64,000 nt of DNA from Ailurus styani (lineage: Eukaryota > Chordata > Mammalia > Carnivora > Ailuridae), in assembly GCA_002007465.1 (NCBI GenBank), contig LNAC01000032.1, positions 7,122,519-7,186,518 of the forward strand, given 5' to 3'. Position numbers and translations under genes: made by a program. The notes beneath the pieces were generated by a model. The model saw only the letters and a list, made by a program, of their open reading frames with translations. It was not told where the DNA came from and did no database searches. Shown piece by piece: positions 20,785 through 31,839 of this stretch (position 1 is the stretch's first letter; the number at the start of each line of letters is the position of its first letter).

Positions 20785-20824
20785 TATAAATAAGAAAAAA
20801 GAAAAAGAAATTATAGGTTTTCAG

Positions 20825-20942
20825 AATAGGAAATCAGAAGTAAAAATCAAAGATTAAAAATTGGAGAAAAGCAACCAACCAGTCAGCCAACCAGTGCTTT
20901 TCTGAGCAGGAAAACAGACACTCTAACACTATATTGGTTTAA
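20825..20942. other. unassigned A-rich spacer
   Basis: Short sequence between the 7SK copy and the next SINE, with a small 'accaaccagtcagccaacc' repeat; nothing else seen. Confidence 0.3.
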
Positions 20943-20955
20943 AAAACTTACCATG

Positions 20956-21133
20956 TGGGTGCCTGGGTGGCCCAGTGAGTTAAGTGTCCAACGCTCGACT
21001 TTGGCTCAGGTCATGATCTCAGGTTGTGAGACTGAACCCTGTGTGGGGCTCCATGCTGGGTGTGGAGCCTGCTCAAAATTCTCACTCTCCCTTTCTTTCT
21101 GCTCCTCCCTGCTTGCTCTCTCTGTGTCTAAAA

Positions 21134-21168
<35 letters not shown>

Positions 21169-21172
21169 ATAG
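20956..21172 (+). repeat. CAN-SINE with expanded (TAAA)n tail
   Basis: Head 'gggtgcctgggtggcccag', middle 'ggtcatgatctcaggttgtg', and a tail with about ten AAAT units at 21,130-21,170. The TSD aa(a/g)acttacca lies at 20,944 and 21,174. The 'ccaacgctcgactttggctc' segment belongs to the larger, older subtype. Confidence 0.93.
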
Positions 21173-21184
21173 AAAGACTTACCA

Positions 21185-21698
21185 GGTTACAAAGAAAATT
21201 AATGGAGAGAGAAGCATATCTTAGCAAAAATTTCCATTTAAGGATAAAGCAAAAGAATTTAAAAAATTCGAAATACAATAAGTTTGAAATAAAACATGTT
21301 TTCTATGAAACAAATATCAGCAGACTTGAGAATTTTCTTTCACAGTGGTAAATATCAGTTTATAAGGTAATCTTTTCTACAGAATTTTAAATGGATAAAA
21401 CTGTTGCCCAAGTATTTTCACTCAATTTTTTTGTTTATCTGCAAAGGCAACACAAGGACACTTAAAAATATATATAATGGCTCAGAAAACACACTATCTT
21501 CATGCTTTATATTAAAAAAAAAATTACCTGAAGACACATTTCAGATGACTGTGAAGTTAATAAAAATTTAAACAGATTTAAGTATTTACATATATTATGT
21601 GTTTATATATTTTATATATGCTTATATATTATTATAGGCATGTATATTATATATATAGGCTTACAATGTACATTGAAATAATTTAAATATAAAAGTAG
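21185..21698. other. AT-rich unassigned sequence
   Basis: It includes a TATATA-rich patch at 21,590-21,660. No gene seen. Confidence 0.35.
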
Positions 21699-22199
21699 GT
21701 GCATTAGGGTTCTTCAGAGAAACAAAACCAATTGAAGATTATATATATAATAATACATATATTTGAAAAATTGGCTTGTGTAATTATGAAGGCAGAGAAG
21801 TGCCAAGATCTGCAGTCAGGAAACAGAAGATCCAGGCACAGTGTCATTCTGAGTCTTTAGACCTGAGAGCGGGGAGAGTTGATGCTGTATGTTCTAGTCC
21901 AAGTCCAAGTCCAAGTCCTAAGGCAGAAGAGGACCGATATCCCAACTTGAAGGCAGCCAGGCGATGAGAACGAACTCTCCCTTAATCAATCTTTTTCTTC
22001 TATTTAGGTCTTCAGTAGATTGGATGAGGTGCCCTGTGTTGGTGAGGGCACTCTGGTTAATTCACGCTGCTGAATCAAATGTTAATTTCATCCAGAGACA
22101 CCATTCCAAACCCACCTAAAACAGTGTTCATCGAACATGCCATTATGTGAGCACTTTGTCATCTAGGCAACTTAACACGTAAAATTAATCATCACACTG
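21699..22199 (-). mobile_element. solo LTR-like element, antisense
   Basis: Read on the minus strand it opens with a 'tgatgattaattttacgtg' segment near 22,195, has an 'acaccattcc/cctcatccaatc' body and closes with 'ctgaagaaccctaatgca' at 21,699. This is the general arrangement of a well-known ancient mammalian LTR whose exact ERVL/MaLR subfamily I cannot name. It is about 500 bp with TG...CA ends and no internal genes. A local hexamer array (agtcca)n lies at 21,896-21,919. Confidence 0.7.
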
Positions 22200-22304
22200 G
22201 GTTGAAATAATTTGTTGTGTGTTTGGTTATAAAAAATGAATGCAGATGTCAGACATAGTTCTTTAAAAAGAATAATGTTAAAATTATATATAAAACGAAG
22301 TCAC

Positions 22305-22523
22305 GGGCGCCTGGGTGGCTCAGTGGGTTAAAGCCTCTGCTTTCGGCTCAGGTCATGATCTCAGCGTCCTGGGATCGAGGCCCGCATCGGGCTCTCTGCT
22401 CAGCAGGGAGCCTGCTTCCTCCTCTCCCTGTCTCTCAGCTTGCCTCTCTGCCTACTTGTAATCTCTCTCTCTGTGTCAAATAAATAAATAAAATCTTTAA
22501 AAAAAAAAAAAATAAAAAAAAAA
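22305..22523 (+). repeat. CAN-SINE, young subtype
   Basis: A near-consensus complete copy from 'gggcgcctgggtggctcagt' to AAATAAATAAATAAAATC and long poly(A). A perfect 14-bp TSD, taaaacgaagtcac, lies at 22,291-22,304 and 22,524-22,537. Confidence 0.98.
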
Positions 22524-22537
22524 TAAAACGAAGTCAC

Positions 22538-23279
22538 AGTAAAGTGGGCCTAATGTTCAGATAATATGAAGACTATGAATCAGTGAGAAGAACGTTAAAT
22601 GGGAGAAAGTAAAAAGCTAATTGTGTTTTAAAAAAATCCTATGTGAAAGTCAGCAAAGAATGGAAAAGAATGATTTTTAAACAGGGTAGCAATATAACTT
22701 AAAACCAGACTGAATTCGTCCAAATCGGCAGAAGATAAAATCAGCCCAAATAGCAATGACTGAAAACAGAGGAAGTGACATAAAAGCCTGCCAAAAGGAA
22801 GAAAAAAAAAAAAAAGCACAACCAAAGATAGTAAAATAAGATGAAATATGTCAGTTCTGATAATAAATTTAAATGGGTTATACTTCCCAATTAAAATGAA
22901 GTTTTGTCAAATGAGGAGGTTAAAAAACAGTATCTCTGTGCTGTTTTCAAGGGCACTTCTAAAAATACCCACAAATTTTAAATATAAGAGATTGGACAAA
23001 GATTCTTAAGGTAAGTTGAAAAAAGGAATGCCATTAATGATTTCAAACAATGTACATATCAAAGGTTAAGTAAAATATTAAAATTTAGAAAGGTAATTTA
23101 TATCATGTGCATTACATTGCACAATCAAGTTATAACGCCATAAATTCTTATGCATTGACTAAAATAGTGTCAACATATAGAATAAAAAATTATTAGGAGG
23201 AAAAAAGAAATGTACAAAATACCATAGGTGCATGTATTTTGTTGTGAATGTAACATTCACATCTCAGGCTTTGAAAAAT
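22538..23279. other. unassigned A-rich sequence
   Basis: About 740 bases; no gene, RNA or named repeat recognised. Confidence 0.3.
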
Positions 23280-23990
23280 AGAATGGGCATCTATTTTTTC
23301 TGCCCCACATCACTTCATTTGGGAACTGCTCCTCCCCCAGCTCATCAGACTGTTCTGGTGGCCGCATCTTGGCCATACAGGACTGGGCAAGTTTAGCAGA
23401 CACCTGATGCCCCATTCAGATTTCTTTGGATCCCTTTGACCAGTTTTGTGAGTCCATCCCTGGCTTTTGTGTGCTTAGCTGCTAAGACTCTGCTCCTGAG
23501 CCCTTTAGAGGCTGGCCTTTGGGCCTTGGGTCTGCCTTGGCCCGGTCCCTTCGCCTGAGGAGGACAAACTTGGAGGTGTAATTTAGGCTCCAAAGCTCCC
23601 TTATTATCCAGCTTTGGTAATTTTTTTTTTTTTTAAAGATTTTATTTATTCATTTGACACAGAGAGTGAGACTACAAGTAGGCAGAGAGGCAGGCAGAGA
23701 GAGAAGAGAGAGGAGGAAGCAGGATCCCCGCTGAGCAGAGATCCCGATGCGGGCCTCGATCCCAGGACCCTGGGATCATGACCTGAGCCGAAGGCAGCGG
23801 CTTTAACCCACTGAGCCACCCAGGCGCCCCAGCTTTGGTAATTGTAGGCTTCTTTCCCTCCCTGTTCGGCTTTCCCCACTCCCTTACTGTTTTCTCCTGG
23901 ATGCTGGTCCCTAATAAATCACTCTCAGTGGAATTCCTGACTCAAGGTCTGTGCGTGTGAAACCTGACCAGGGATAGCAGGTGACCTGGA
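23280..23990 (+). other. moderately GC-rich unique segment, LTR-like at its 3' end
   Basis: It is richer in G+C than its surroundings and is interrupted by a young SINE. Near 23,911 'cctaataaatcactctcagt' carries a polyadenylation-type AATAAA followed by a T/G-rich stretch, which recalls the R-U5 part of an ERV LTR. No retroviral internal sequence or second LTR is nearby. The 66-codon minus-strand frame is not recognisable. Confidence 0.3.
23623..23828 (-). repeat. CAN-SINE, antisense, young subtype
   Basis: Complete copy ending 'gagccacccaggcgcc'. A perfect 15-bp TSD, ccagctttggtaatt, lies at 23,608-23,622 and 23,829-23,843. Confidence 0.98.
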
Positions 23991-24516
23991 CGGATCAGAG
24001 TGGTTTGTTTTCCTAACCCAAGGATTGGCCAGAGTTGGGCAATTTACCTAAACTGGGTCAATCAGAATCCTTTATCTGGACTTGGCATGGTGTTAGGAGA
24101 AAGAAAGTGTTTCTAGAAATCTCTCTGATTACAACATGCAAGGATCACATCTGGATTTCCTACGGGCTATTTTGTTGCCGAATAGACAGAGCCTGAGTGA
24201 GGAATGAATTCTGGCAAGCAAAGCTAAGAGAGTAAGAACGACAGTACAAATCACTTGAACCCTGAGATCCAGCTTTGCTGAAGAAGTTTGTATTTTGGAA
24301 ATTCAAGTTATACTAGTTCACTAGTTCTTTTAATGAATCATGCTACTTTGAATTGGGTATGTTATTTGCAATGAAAAGATCCCTAACAGCACAGCAGTTC
24401 AAGCAGGAAAGAATACGTTTTCAGAGAGTTTGAATAATATAATTAATAATGGATTAATAGTAGATAGTCTTTGGAAATGAGATGGACTGCACTTCTTTTT
24501 AAAATAGATAGTGTAT
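23991..24516. other. unassigned sequence
   Basis: No gene or repeat identified. Confidence 0.3.
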
Positions 24517-24637
24517 GGGCTGCCTGGGTGGCTCAGTTGGTTAAGTTTCCAACTCTTAATCTCAGCTCAGGTTTTGATCTCAGTGTTGTGATCCCAAGCT
24601 CCTAGTGAGGACGCCACTTAAAAAAAGAAAATAAAAT
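24517..24637 (+). repeat. CAN-SINE fragment, old, linker deleted
   Basis: 'gggctgcctgggtggctcag' and 'gctcaggttttgatctcagt' are followed almost directly by an A-rich tail; the CT-rich linker is absent. Confidence 0.82.
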
Positions 24638-26098
24638 ATACTAACTACAAAACAACCTCACTTTATTTCTCAAAAAGTAACATTTAGAGAACATGTTTTC
24701 TAAAATGTAACAATCCTAGAAATGAATTGTAAAAGGTCAAAGAAATACAAAGACTCATATGGAAACTAAAAAATCTTTCTCCCATAAGATTAAGATAAAA
24801 AAGAGAATCTAAAGTTAACAAAAAATGAAAATGTCAGTACCATGGGATATCATTTTAGAGACAATTCTCCATCTGACCCATATTTCCTTTTATGCCCCTT
24901 CATTGTTTCAACATGCAAACATCTAGGCCAGTCTGTACTCCTTGGCTCGGGAAAGGGATGTGGTAAGGTAAAAAAAATAATAATTTATTTCTCATAGTTA
25001 TGGAATCTGTCTTTGAAAAGCTTAGGGTCTTTAGGGAAATGCTGAGATACAGAGAAAATGTTTGAGCACTGGTGGTAAGATATTTGCTGCTCCACTCAAG
25101 AGAAAAATATTTCTAAAGTTGGACAGAGAGGACATCCTCACTGGAAGTTCTGCATAGGGTCCTTGTAGCCTGTCTCATTAGCAGAGCTCTGGGAAATGGC
25201 ATCTGCCTAGAGAAGGGAAGACTGGAGAATGGGTCCAGGCCCACAGGTACAGAAAGTGTCCAGAGTGCCCGTGACTTAGGGTGGCCGTCACGTTTCCTTG
25301 CCACCTTGTTTGGAGTGATGATGTTCAAGCCCTGAGGACCAGACTTGATGACGAATATCTCAGCTGACGTCTATGTGGATGTTCAACACTGAGGAGCAGA
25401 ACTGTAAAGGTGCGAAGCGAGCCAGCCCTACCTTGACCAACTCCTGGTGGAATGGGAACTTGAAATAGATATTGAGTCGATTTGCAGAAAAATAAAGTAA
25501 GTTTTATTTCTGATGCTTTTGAGTTTGTGACTAAAATGTAAAGTTATCACACTTCCTATTAATGTGGTCAAAGGAGCTTGGGAAAGCAGAACCTTACTTA
25601 CCAATCCTCTTACCTCAAATGCAGACTTTGTTCATGTAACTGAGGTTCAGAGAGCTAGTTTAACACTTTATTTTTAGAAATATGCCAATTTCAACTTCAA
25701 TTTTTTGGCCTTTGCATTCAATTTAGTGGCCATATTACAATAATATTTCTAATATAATCTGGCTCCTTCTGTCTTTCTTTCTCCCCCCTCCCCAGCCCCC
25801 CAGGACCCAGAAGAACTCTCATTGTTCTGATGTAAAGCCTCATGATGTGACTGACTTGCAACGGTATTTATTATCATCTTGCTACAAAATTCCATGTTTG
25901 GGTGAAACAGTTGATATTATCCAGGTTTTTGTGTTTGGGTTTCTTGTAACCCAGGAAAACAGTAACTTAGGGAAGACTAAAGTGAAAGTCCTGTATCTCA
26001 GAAGGTAGAGAGAAAAGCACATTTGATAATTCAGAAACGCAAATTGCCCTTTGACAGAAATTACACATTGAAATGTACAAACACACTTTGTCTTGAAT
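24638..26098. other. long unassigned stretch
   Basis: About 1.46 kb with no gene, RNA or named repeat. It includes a C-rich patch at 25,783-25,806. The frame at 25,113-25,328 (minus) has no recognisable domain. Confidence 0.3.
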
Positions 26099-26111
26099 AT
26101 ATGCATGTTTA

Positions 26112-26321
26112 GGGCGCCTGGGTGGCTCCGTGGGTTAAAGCCTCTGCCTCCGGCTCAGGTCACGATCTCAGGGTCCTGGGATCGAGGCCTGCATTGGGCT
26201 CTCTGCTCAGCAGGGAGCCTGCTTTCTCCTCTCTCTCTGCCTGCCTCTCTGCCTACTTGTGCTCTCTCTCCCTCTGTGAAATAAATAAATAAAATCTTTA
26301 AAAAAAAAAGAATTTAAAAAA
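26112..26321 (+). repeat. CAN-SINE, young subtype
   Basis: Complete copy starting 'gggcgcctgggtggctccgt'. A 13-bp TSD, atatgcatgttta, lies at 26,099-26,111 and 26,322-26,334. It lies only 14 bases upstream of the candidate splice acceptor near 26,347. Confidence 0.97.
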
Positions 26322-26347
26322 ATATGCATGTTTACATCTCACTTTAG

Positions 26348-26472
26348 GGTCCGCTCCTTCACTTGTGGTCCAGGCTGTGGTGGGGGGCACGAGACAACTC
26401 TGTGTCCGCGGGTCTGGGGAACGTGCGCATGTGCAGCTACATCTTGGAGACGGTTAAAGTGCGAGATGCCAG
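26348..26472 (+). other. candidate exon (unconfirmed)
   Basis: 'ttacatctcactttag' before 26,348 fits a 3' splice site, although the pyrimidine tract is short. 'ccaggtgagttgg' at 26,469-26,481 is an essentially perfect 5' splice site. The 125-base interval is G+C- and CpG-rich in an AT-rich surrounding, and two of three plus-strand frames are open. I recognise no protein in it. It could be a coding exon, a lncRNA exon or chance. The polypyrimidine region sits next to a recent SINE insertion. Confidence 0.3.
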
Positions 26473-26481
26473 GTGAGTTGG

Positions 26482-27216
26482 TGTGCTCCCTTCTCCTTCC
26501 AAACTGTGTGTTTTTAGTTTGAGGGTGAGAGCATTTGCTATATAGTGCCTGCATCTCCCTTCACACCATTTCAGTGAACATTTTACCCCAAATTTGGCTT
26601 AGGGTCTTCTAAGTTTACTGAACTTTTTCAAGTTTAAAAACAAAACCAACTGTATTCACCGGTATGTTAATGAAAAGTTGGAAAGACATATATTAGGGAA
26701 AATTGAACCTGCCTCCTAAAGTCCTAAAAATTTTTCTCTTTAATTTCCTTGTGGTTACCCACAAAACACAGAAGTACTTTCCTCCCTGTAATTTCTAAGT
26801 GACATGGGAGGGTTTTCCTTGTCCTTCAGGTCGCCGCAAAAATGCATCAGTCCATTTCATCTCTTTTCCTCTCTTCCACAGATACTGTGCCACTCTCAGC
26901 ATTTTTTCCTCTTTTCAAGCGACACAGGTACATAGATTTGGTGCTGTGTCTTTATAAGCTTGCTACGGTTAAGTGTGTGTCAGGCTCAGCCAGATAGAAT
27001 CTCATGGAACAGCCATTTCAAGTAAGAAGACATATGACTGAATTGCATGAATGGCTGCATGCAATTCACGTTCACATGATTAGCAATGTAACCTTTCTCC
27101 CTAAAAAGAAGGAAGACTTCAAAACCAAATACTTTAAATTGTATATACATGTATATGTACATATATGTGTATATAGATAGAGCCATGAATATTTCAAAAT
27201 AACATGTCTTAAAATT
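26482..27216. other. unassigned sequence
   Basis: About 730 bases; no gene or repeat identified. A TATA/TACA-rich patch lies at 27,139-27,180. Confidence 0.3.
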
Positions 27217-27525
27217 GTTTCTTTCAATTCAAATTAGTTAACATATACTGTATTATTACTTTCAGGGGTGAACTTTAGTGATTCATCAGTTGCATAGAAC
27301 ACCCAGTGCTCATTCCATCACGTGCCCTCCTTAATGCCCATCACCCAGTTACCCCATCCCCCACCCCCCTCCCCTCCAACACCCCTCAGTTTGTTTCCTA
27401 GAGTTGAGAGTCTCATATGCTTTGCCCCCTCTCTGTTTTCATCTTATTTTATTTTTCCTTCCCTTCCCCTATGTTCATCTGTTTTTTTTTCTTAAACTCC
27501 ACATATGAGTGAAATCGTATGGTTC
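27217..27525 (-). mobile_element. L1 3' UTR, antisense, 5'-truncated
   Basis: The plus strand reads 'caattcaaattagttaacat', then 'gtgattcatcagttgcatag', 'cacccagtgctcattccatc', a C-rich tract at 27,352-27,376 and 'ccacatatgagtgaaatcgt'. This is the reverse complement of the carnivore L1 3' end. The C tract corresponds to the G-rich polypurine tract of L1 3' UTRs. Confidence 0.87.
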
Positions 27526-28430
27526 AAAAAACATTTTTAACATTTTTACATATACATCTTCCTCACTGAATTCTTCAAATTTTCTCATCTGTCAGGTAAA
27601 AGTGTTAGATTGTATTATCTGTATGTTTCTCTTCTAGCTCTAAATTTCCCTTTTGAACCTTAGTGAAGTAGAATTTGGTGGATTTTTTAAAAAGCAGTTT
27701 GGGTCACCAACTTGCACATTTTTTTCTGGGAAATGATATATAACAATTAGCATGTCTATTCTTTAGAATTTTTAGTCATTCCAAACTGCGCATGATTCAT
27801 TGCTTCTTCATTTTTAGTTCACTCTAGATGAAAAATTCACAAGGTGCAAAAAAGGGGGACACATTATCCTAGAATATATTTTAGTCTTTAAAGTTTTGAG
27901 GTCTGTTTCTAATAATAAGTATTACACATTAATGATGAGGTTGAATTTTGTAGGAAAAGAACAGCAGAGCTTTTAATCAACATATTTTGAACTCTTCACA
28001 GTGTATCTCAATGAGATAAATACGGCCACCTTTTTAAGTTAGGAAAGAATTTCTTTCTTTTTTTTTTCAGTCACTCTATTCATGATTTAAAGCGATGAGA
28101 TGTATGGTGCATATCTTTCTGCATAGGAGCATAGATTAGGAGACCAGTTAATGATAAGAAGGGAAGACTTTAAAATTGAACATCGGTCTGGGCTGTGGCA
28201 ACTAGAATCATTTTGAGTCTTACTGTTAGTCTGTAACCATGCTCAGAAAGAACAACTTCATTCCTGATTTCCTCTCTGCCAGGTTTGTCTGCTACTATTT
28301 CCCAGACATCTGTGACTATTATATTTTTAATGACTTCTCTATGTTAAGAGAAGCAAAAATACCACTCCCAGGGGGTGACGAAGTAGCCAGTATCCCCAGG
28401 GCAAATCTTCTGCAATAGTGGGGTTGGGTT
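27526..28430. other. unassigned sequence
   Basis: About 900 bases; no gene or named repeat. Confidence 0.3.
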
Positions 28431-28445
28431 AAAAAAAAAAAAAAA

Positions 28446-28525
28446 AGGAAATGAACATTTATTGAGTTTTCTTAATGTGTACTTGGCTCCATGCCAAATC
28501 CTGCACAACTGTAACATGTGAAGCA
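28446..28525 (+). repeat. MIR fragment
   Basis: 'aatgaacatttattgagttt' followed by 'gtgtacttggctccatgcc' resembles the MIR 'catttattgagcgcttactatgtgccaggc' segment. Short and diverged. Confidence 0.45.
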
Positions 28526-28740
28526 AGTTGTTCATGAAGACAGTTGTGGAATTACACTTTAGTCATTGTCTCTCGGCTAAAATCTGCATTCTCGTTTCCC
28601 CCTTTCTGTCCTTTGAAAATTACAGTAACTTCTTTTTCTCACTAGCCAAGATTTTCGTCCTATGTCCGCAGGTTTATTTCACTTTCGAGTACAAAATTAA
28701 GTTATAATATTGTCCCAGTGACTTTTCAATCTAAACAGAC

Positions 28741-28759
28741 TGCTGCCACCTTACCCTCA
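28741..28759 (-). promoter_or_regulatory. CTCF-like motif, moderate
   Basis: On the minus strand 'aaggtggcagca' matches all 11 core-side positions of the CTCF consensus, but the other side matches poorly; about 14 of 19 positions agree by eye. Confidence 0.3.
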
Positions 28760-28839
28760 TCACACTACCCAATGGAAAGCACCAGACCCTTTTCTCTGGG
28801 AACCTCTGGTTTAATTCCAGTCACACGAGCTGCAATGAC

Positions 28840-28858
28840 TGCTGCCACCTCCTGGCAT
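28840..28858 (-). promoter_or_regulatory. CTCF-like motif, strong
   Basis: The minus strand reads 'atgccaggaggtggcagca', agreeing with about 16 of 19 positions of the CTCF consensus, including the full 'AGGTGGCAG' core. It is outside any SINE I can see. Confidence 0.45.
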
Positions 28859-28869
28859 CTGTTGAAGAG

Positions 28870-29275
28870 GTGAACTCTGCTAAGTAAAGACCTGCGTTTG
28901 GTTCAGATGCTGTTTGCCACTAACTACACTTCTTAGACATGGTCTTTCATGTATTTATTCTCTGCTTGCTTAGAGTCATCTCAGTCAGGGTGTTTATGGG
29001 AAAACAAAAAAAATCTTGGATTGGGACATCTGTTCTCCCACTATGGTCAACCTGATGGAATTTGAAAACCTAGTTGGTGACTCTACTTTGCCATTTAATA
29101 CACAGGAGGGATAATACTTGATGCTCCCGAAAAAAGGGGAAATCTTTGATGAGTACAAGCCTTCCATTGTTTATACTCTTCGTAGTAGTTTGAGGCAGAA
29201 GCTATGACTTTAACTTGGAGCACTTGGCCAAACAAAGCCAAAATTCGGTGAAAATTTTTTTGCCACGTTACTATA
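28870..29275. other. unassigned sequence
   Basis: No gene or repeat identified. Confidence 0.3.
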
Positions 29276-29291
29276 CATATTTGCCTTAATT

Positions 29292-29333
29292 GTATTAATT
29301 TTATTTTCTTTTAAAGATTTTATTTATCTGTTT

Positions 29334-29378
<45 letters not shown>

Positions 29379-29519
29379 CAAGCAGGGAAGTGGCAGGCAG
29401 GAGGAGAAGCAAGCTTCCCACTGAGCAAGGAGCTCAATGTGGGATTTGATCCCAGGACCCTGGAATGGTGACCTGAGCCAAAGGCAGACACTTAATCAAC
29501 AGGGCCACCCAGGCATCCC
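29292..29519 (-). repeat. CAN-SINE, antisense, with (GA)n-expanded linker
   Basis: The linker holds about 18 GA units at 29,338-29,374. The head 'agggccacccaggcatcccc' is decayed. A 16-bp TSD, catatttgc(c/t)ttaatt, lies at 29,276-29,291 and 29,520-29,535. Confidence 0.93.
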
Positions 29520-29539
29520 CATATTTGCTTTAATTTTAT

Positions 29540-30149
29540 TTATTTATTTTTTTTATTTTGCTTTAATTTTAATTGATACTATTCACCAACCCTTGCAATA
29601 ATATAGTTGCCAGTAAATTATGTCATGCATATGAAACATTTTTAAATTGCGTCACTAGTTGACTCAAAATATAACAATGTTAGTTCATTGGATTAAATTG
29701 CCAATGATTTTCAACATGTAAACAATCTGGCCAAATTCCTAAAAATGTCAGGAAAAAGTTAACACAAGGAACACATTGATTCATTTTGATTTGTGAATTA
29801 AGAAAGATCATTTGTTGATTGATGAAAAGTCTTTTAATCCATGTTCCTTTAGCTCTTTTCAGGGAACAGTCAAAAAGGAGCTTTATCAAAGGCATTTAAA
29901 CTTTTAAAAAATATTTGTTTGTTAAAAATGAGCTGATTAAACGTAACATAAATAACGTATTTATATAAAATAACTATATCTTCCAAACTAATTTTTCCAA
30001 AACAACGTTTAATGAACTGAATGACCTTCTTTTACATTTTTGCACATCTCTTTAATGTCTGGCTTACTGAATATGACTGAATTTTCATATCTACTTTTAC
30101 ATTCATTCTGTTGAAGTATGTTGTTTCGAAGGCACTCTTTGGTTTAGTT
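29540..30149. other. unassigned AT-rich sequence
   Basis: 'tttgctttaattttat' recurs at 29,525 and 29,557. No gene; the minus-strand frame at 29,680-29,895 has no recognisable domain. Confidence 0.3.
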
Positions 30150-30232
30150 ATTTTCTAATGCCTTGTAGCTACCACAAAGCCTAGCATATCCTAAGCTCTG
30201 TAATGCTAATTGAATGAATGATGAACTCTCAG
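30150..30232 (+). repeat. possible L2 3' end
   Basis: 'cacaaagcctagcatatcct' followed by 'attgaatgaatgatgaac' resembles the L2 'agtgcctggcacatagtaggtgctcaataaatgttgaatgaatga' terminus. Confidence 0.35.
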
Positions 30233-30344
30233 CCTTTTCATTTGTTGAGGGGCCTGAATTCTTTAGATTAATTTATGAAATTCTCTTTAAACTTAAGGGG
30301 TATGGCCATTGCAATAAGCAGGTACATACTTTTCACTCGTTGCT

Positions 30345-30510
30345 GGTCAGAGTGTGTTTCGGAGATCAGTCGTACTGGCTCAGGTGCTTTTGAGAAAGAC
30401 TGAATGTCAGACTCCAGCCCAGACCTCCAGAATCAGAATCTGCATTTTAGCAAGATTCCCCCAAGCGATTCCGGTGCACGTTTGAGTCTGAGAAGCACGG
30501 CTTGGAAGCA
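30345..30510 (-). repeat. hAT-Charlie/MER-type nonautonomous element
   Basis: 'tccagaatcagaatctgcat', 'ttttagcaagattccccc' and 'tttgagtctgagaagcacgg' resemble the common 'aatcagaatctgcattttaacaagatcccc...tttgagaagcactg' MER element. The orientation is a guess. Confidence 0.5.
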
Positions 30511-31839
30511 TCTTCGTTGTCATTACCATTTCTGTGTGACTATAGAATTCATTCTTCCATAGATTGCTGTTTTCCTACATAAAATTATTTTATGACTAGG
30601 CTCTGCGCTACTTTCTAATTGAGTCTATGCAAAATAAGCTTTCACATCTTTGTTTCCCTCTTTCTTTTCTAAGGGTGCTCAAGCTTAGAAGCTGTGAATT
30701 CCTACTGCTGAGCTGTGAGTCAGGGGGGCTTTCTATAAGGGAAACTCCCTTCTAGGATCATCTGATTAAAATTTTAAATGATTGAACCAATGGATGGCTA
30801 TCAAGATATTGCTGCTTATGTAGTTTTCTTCCGTAAAAGGGTGTTTGTTTCGTGTGGTATAGACCCCGCACAAATTTAAGGGAAGACTTCCTGTCAAAAA
30901 TTATTTTCAAGGCTCTTGAAAGAGAAAGTAATAATCAGAAGTTAGGTCTTTACCTTTTTTTTTTTTTAGGCTTTTTTTTTTGTCCTTCTGAGATTGCCCA
31001 GGTATAAAATTCACGAAGGGGATCAGATCACTAATTTGTTCATTTAATTCTTTCCTTTTCACTTAATTAATTCAACAACTTAGTTTTTATTAGAAAGACA
31101 TCTTTGGCTGATTTTAACCTGCCTAAAGTTACTAAGATTTTTGGCATAGAAAAGCACTTATAGTAGTTGTTATTTTACTTTTCAATTTAAGGAGAGGCTT
31201 GTTTTACTTAAAGTCAGCTCCAGCGTACAAAGCAGCCAGGCCAAGACCAGCAGCAGTATGCCTGGGGCTGGGCCATCCTTTGCCTGAGGAGAGGTCCATC
31301 TGCAAGTCTGGGGACCTGTGGCAAGAGAAAGAAAACCCATTTGGAAAAATTAAACTGCCAACCCATGTGCAGGTCTTGTCCTGATACTTAATCACTCTTT
31401 GTAGAAATGATCTCTTTACTAGCAGGTTGTGAAGGATCCTGGAAAAAGCCTGGGACTTTGGAGTCAGACAGACCCCCCAAATCCCGGGTGACATCATGGG
31501 TCTTCTCAGAGAGTGCCAGACCATTTTTTTTTTTTAAGTTAACAGTGATAGGTTTGAGCTGTGGTTGGATGGTGTTAAAAAACAAAATTCAGCCGAGTAA
31601 GCTTGGCTTTATTAAATGATACGTGAATCGGGCAGCATCCCTTCTAGTAAGTAGAGGGGATCTCCAAGGAGTCGTACAAAATGGAAGGTTTTTAATGGGG
31701 AGTGTGGCAATAAAGTTCCTAGCAGAGGACAGGACTGTCTTGGAGGTGCTCAATGTAGGTGAGGGCATGAATGAAAGTGTCTAGATGCTTGCTCACAGTT
31801 CAGGCACCACCCACTCATGTTTTCTCCCTTAATCCTTGC
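30511..31839. other. unassigned sequence
   Basis: About 1.3 kb. The frames near 31,200-31,620 on both strands coincide with a slightly G+C-richer patch but show no recognisable protein or splice structure. Confidence 0.3.
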
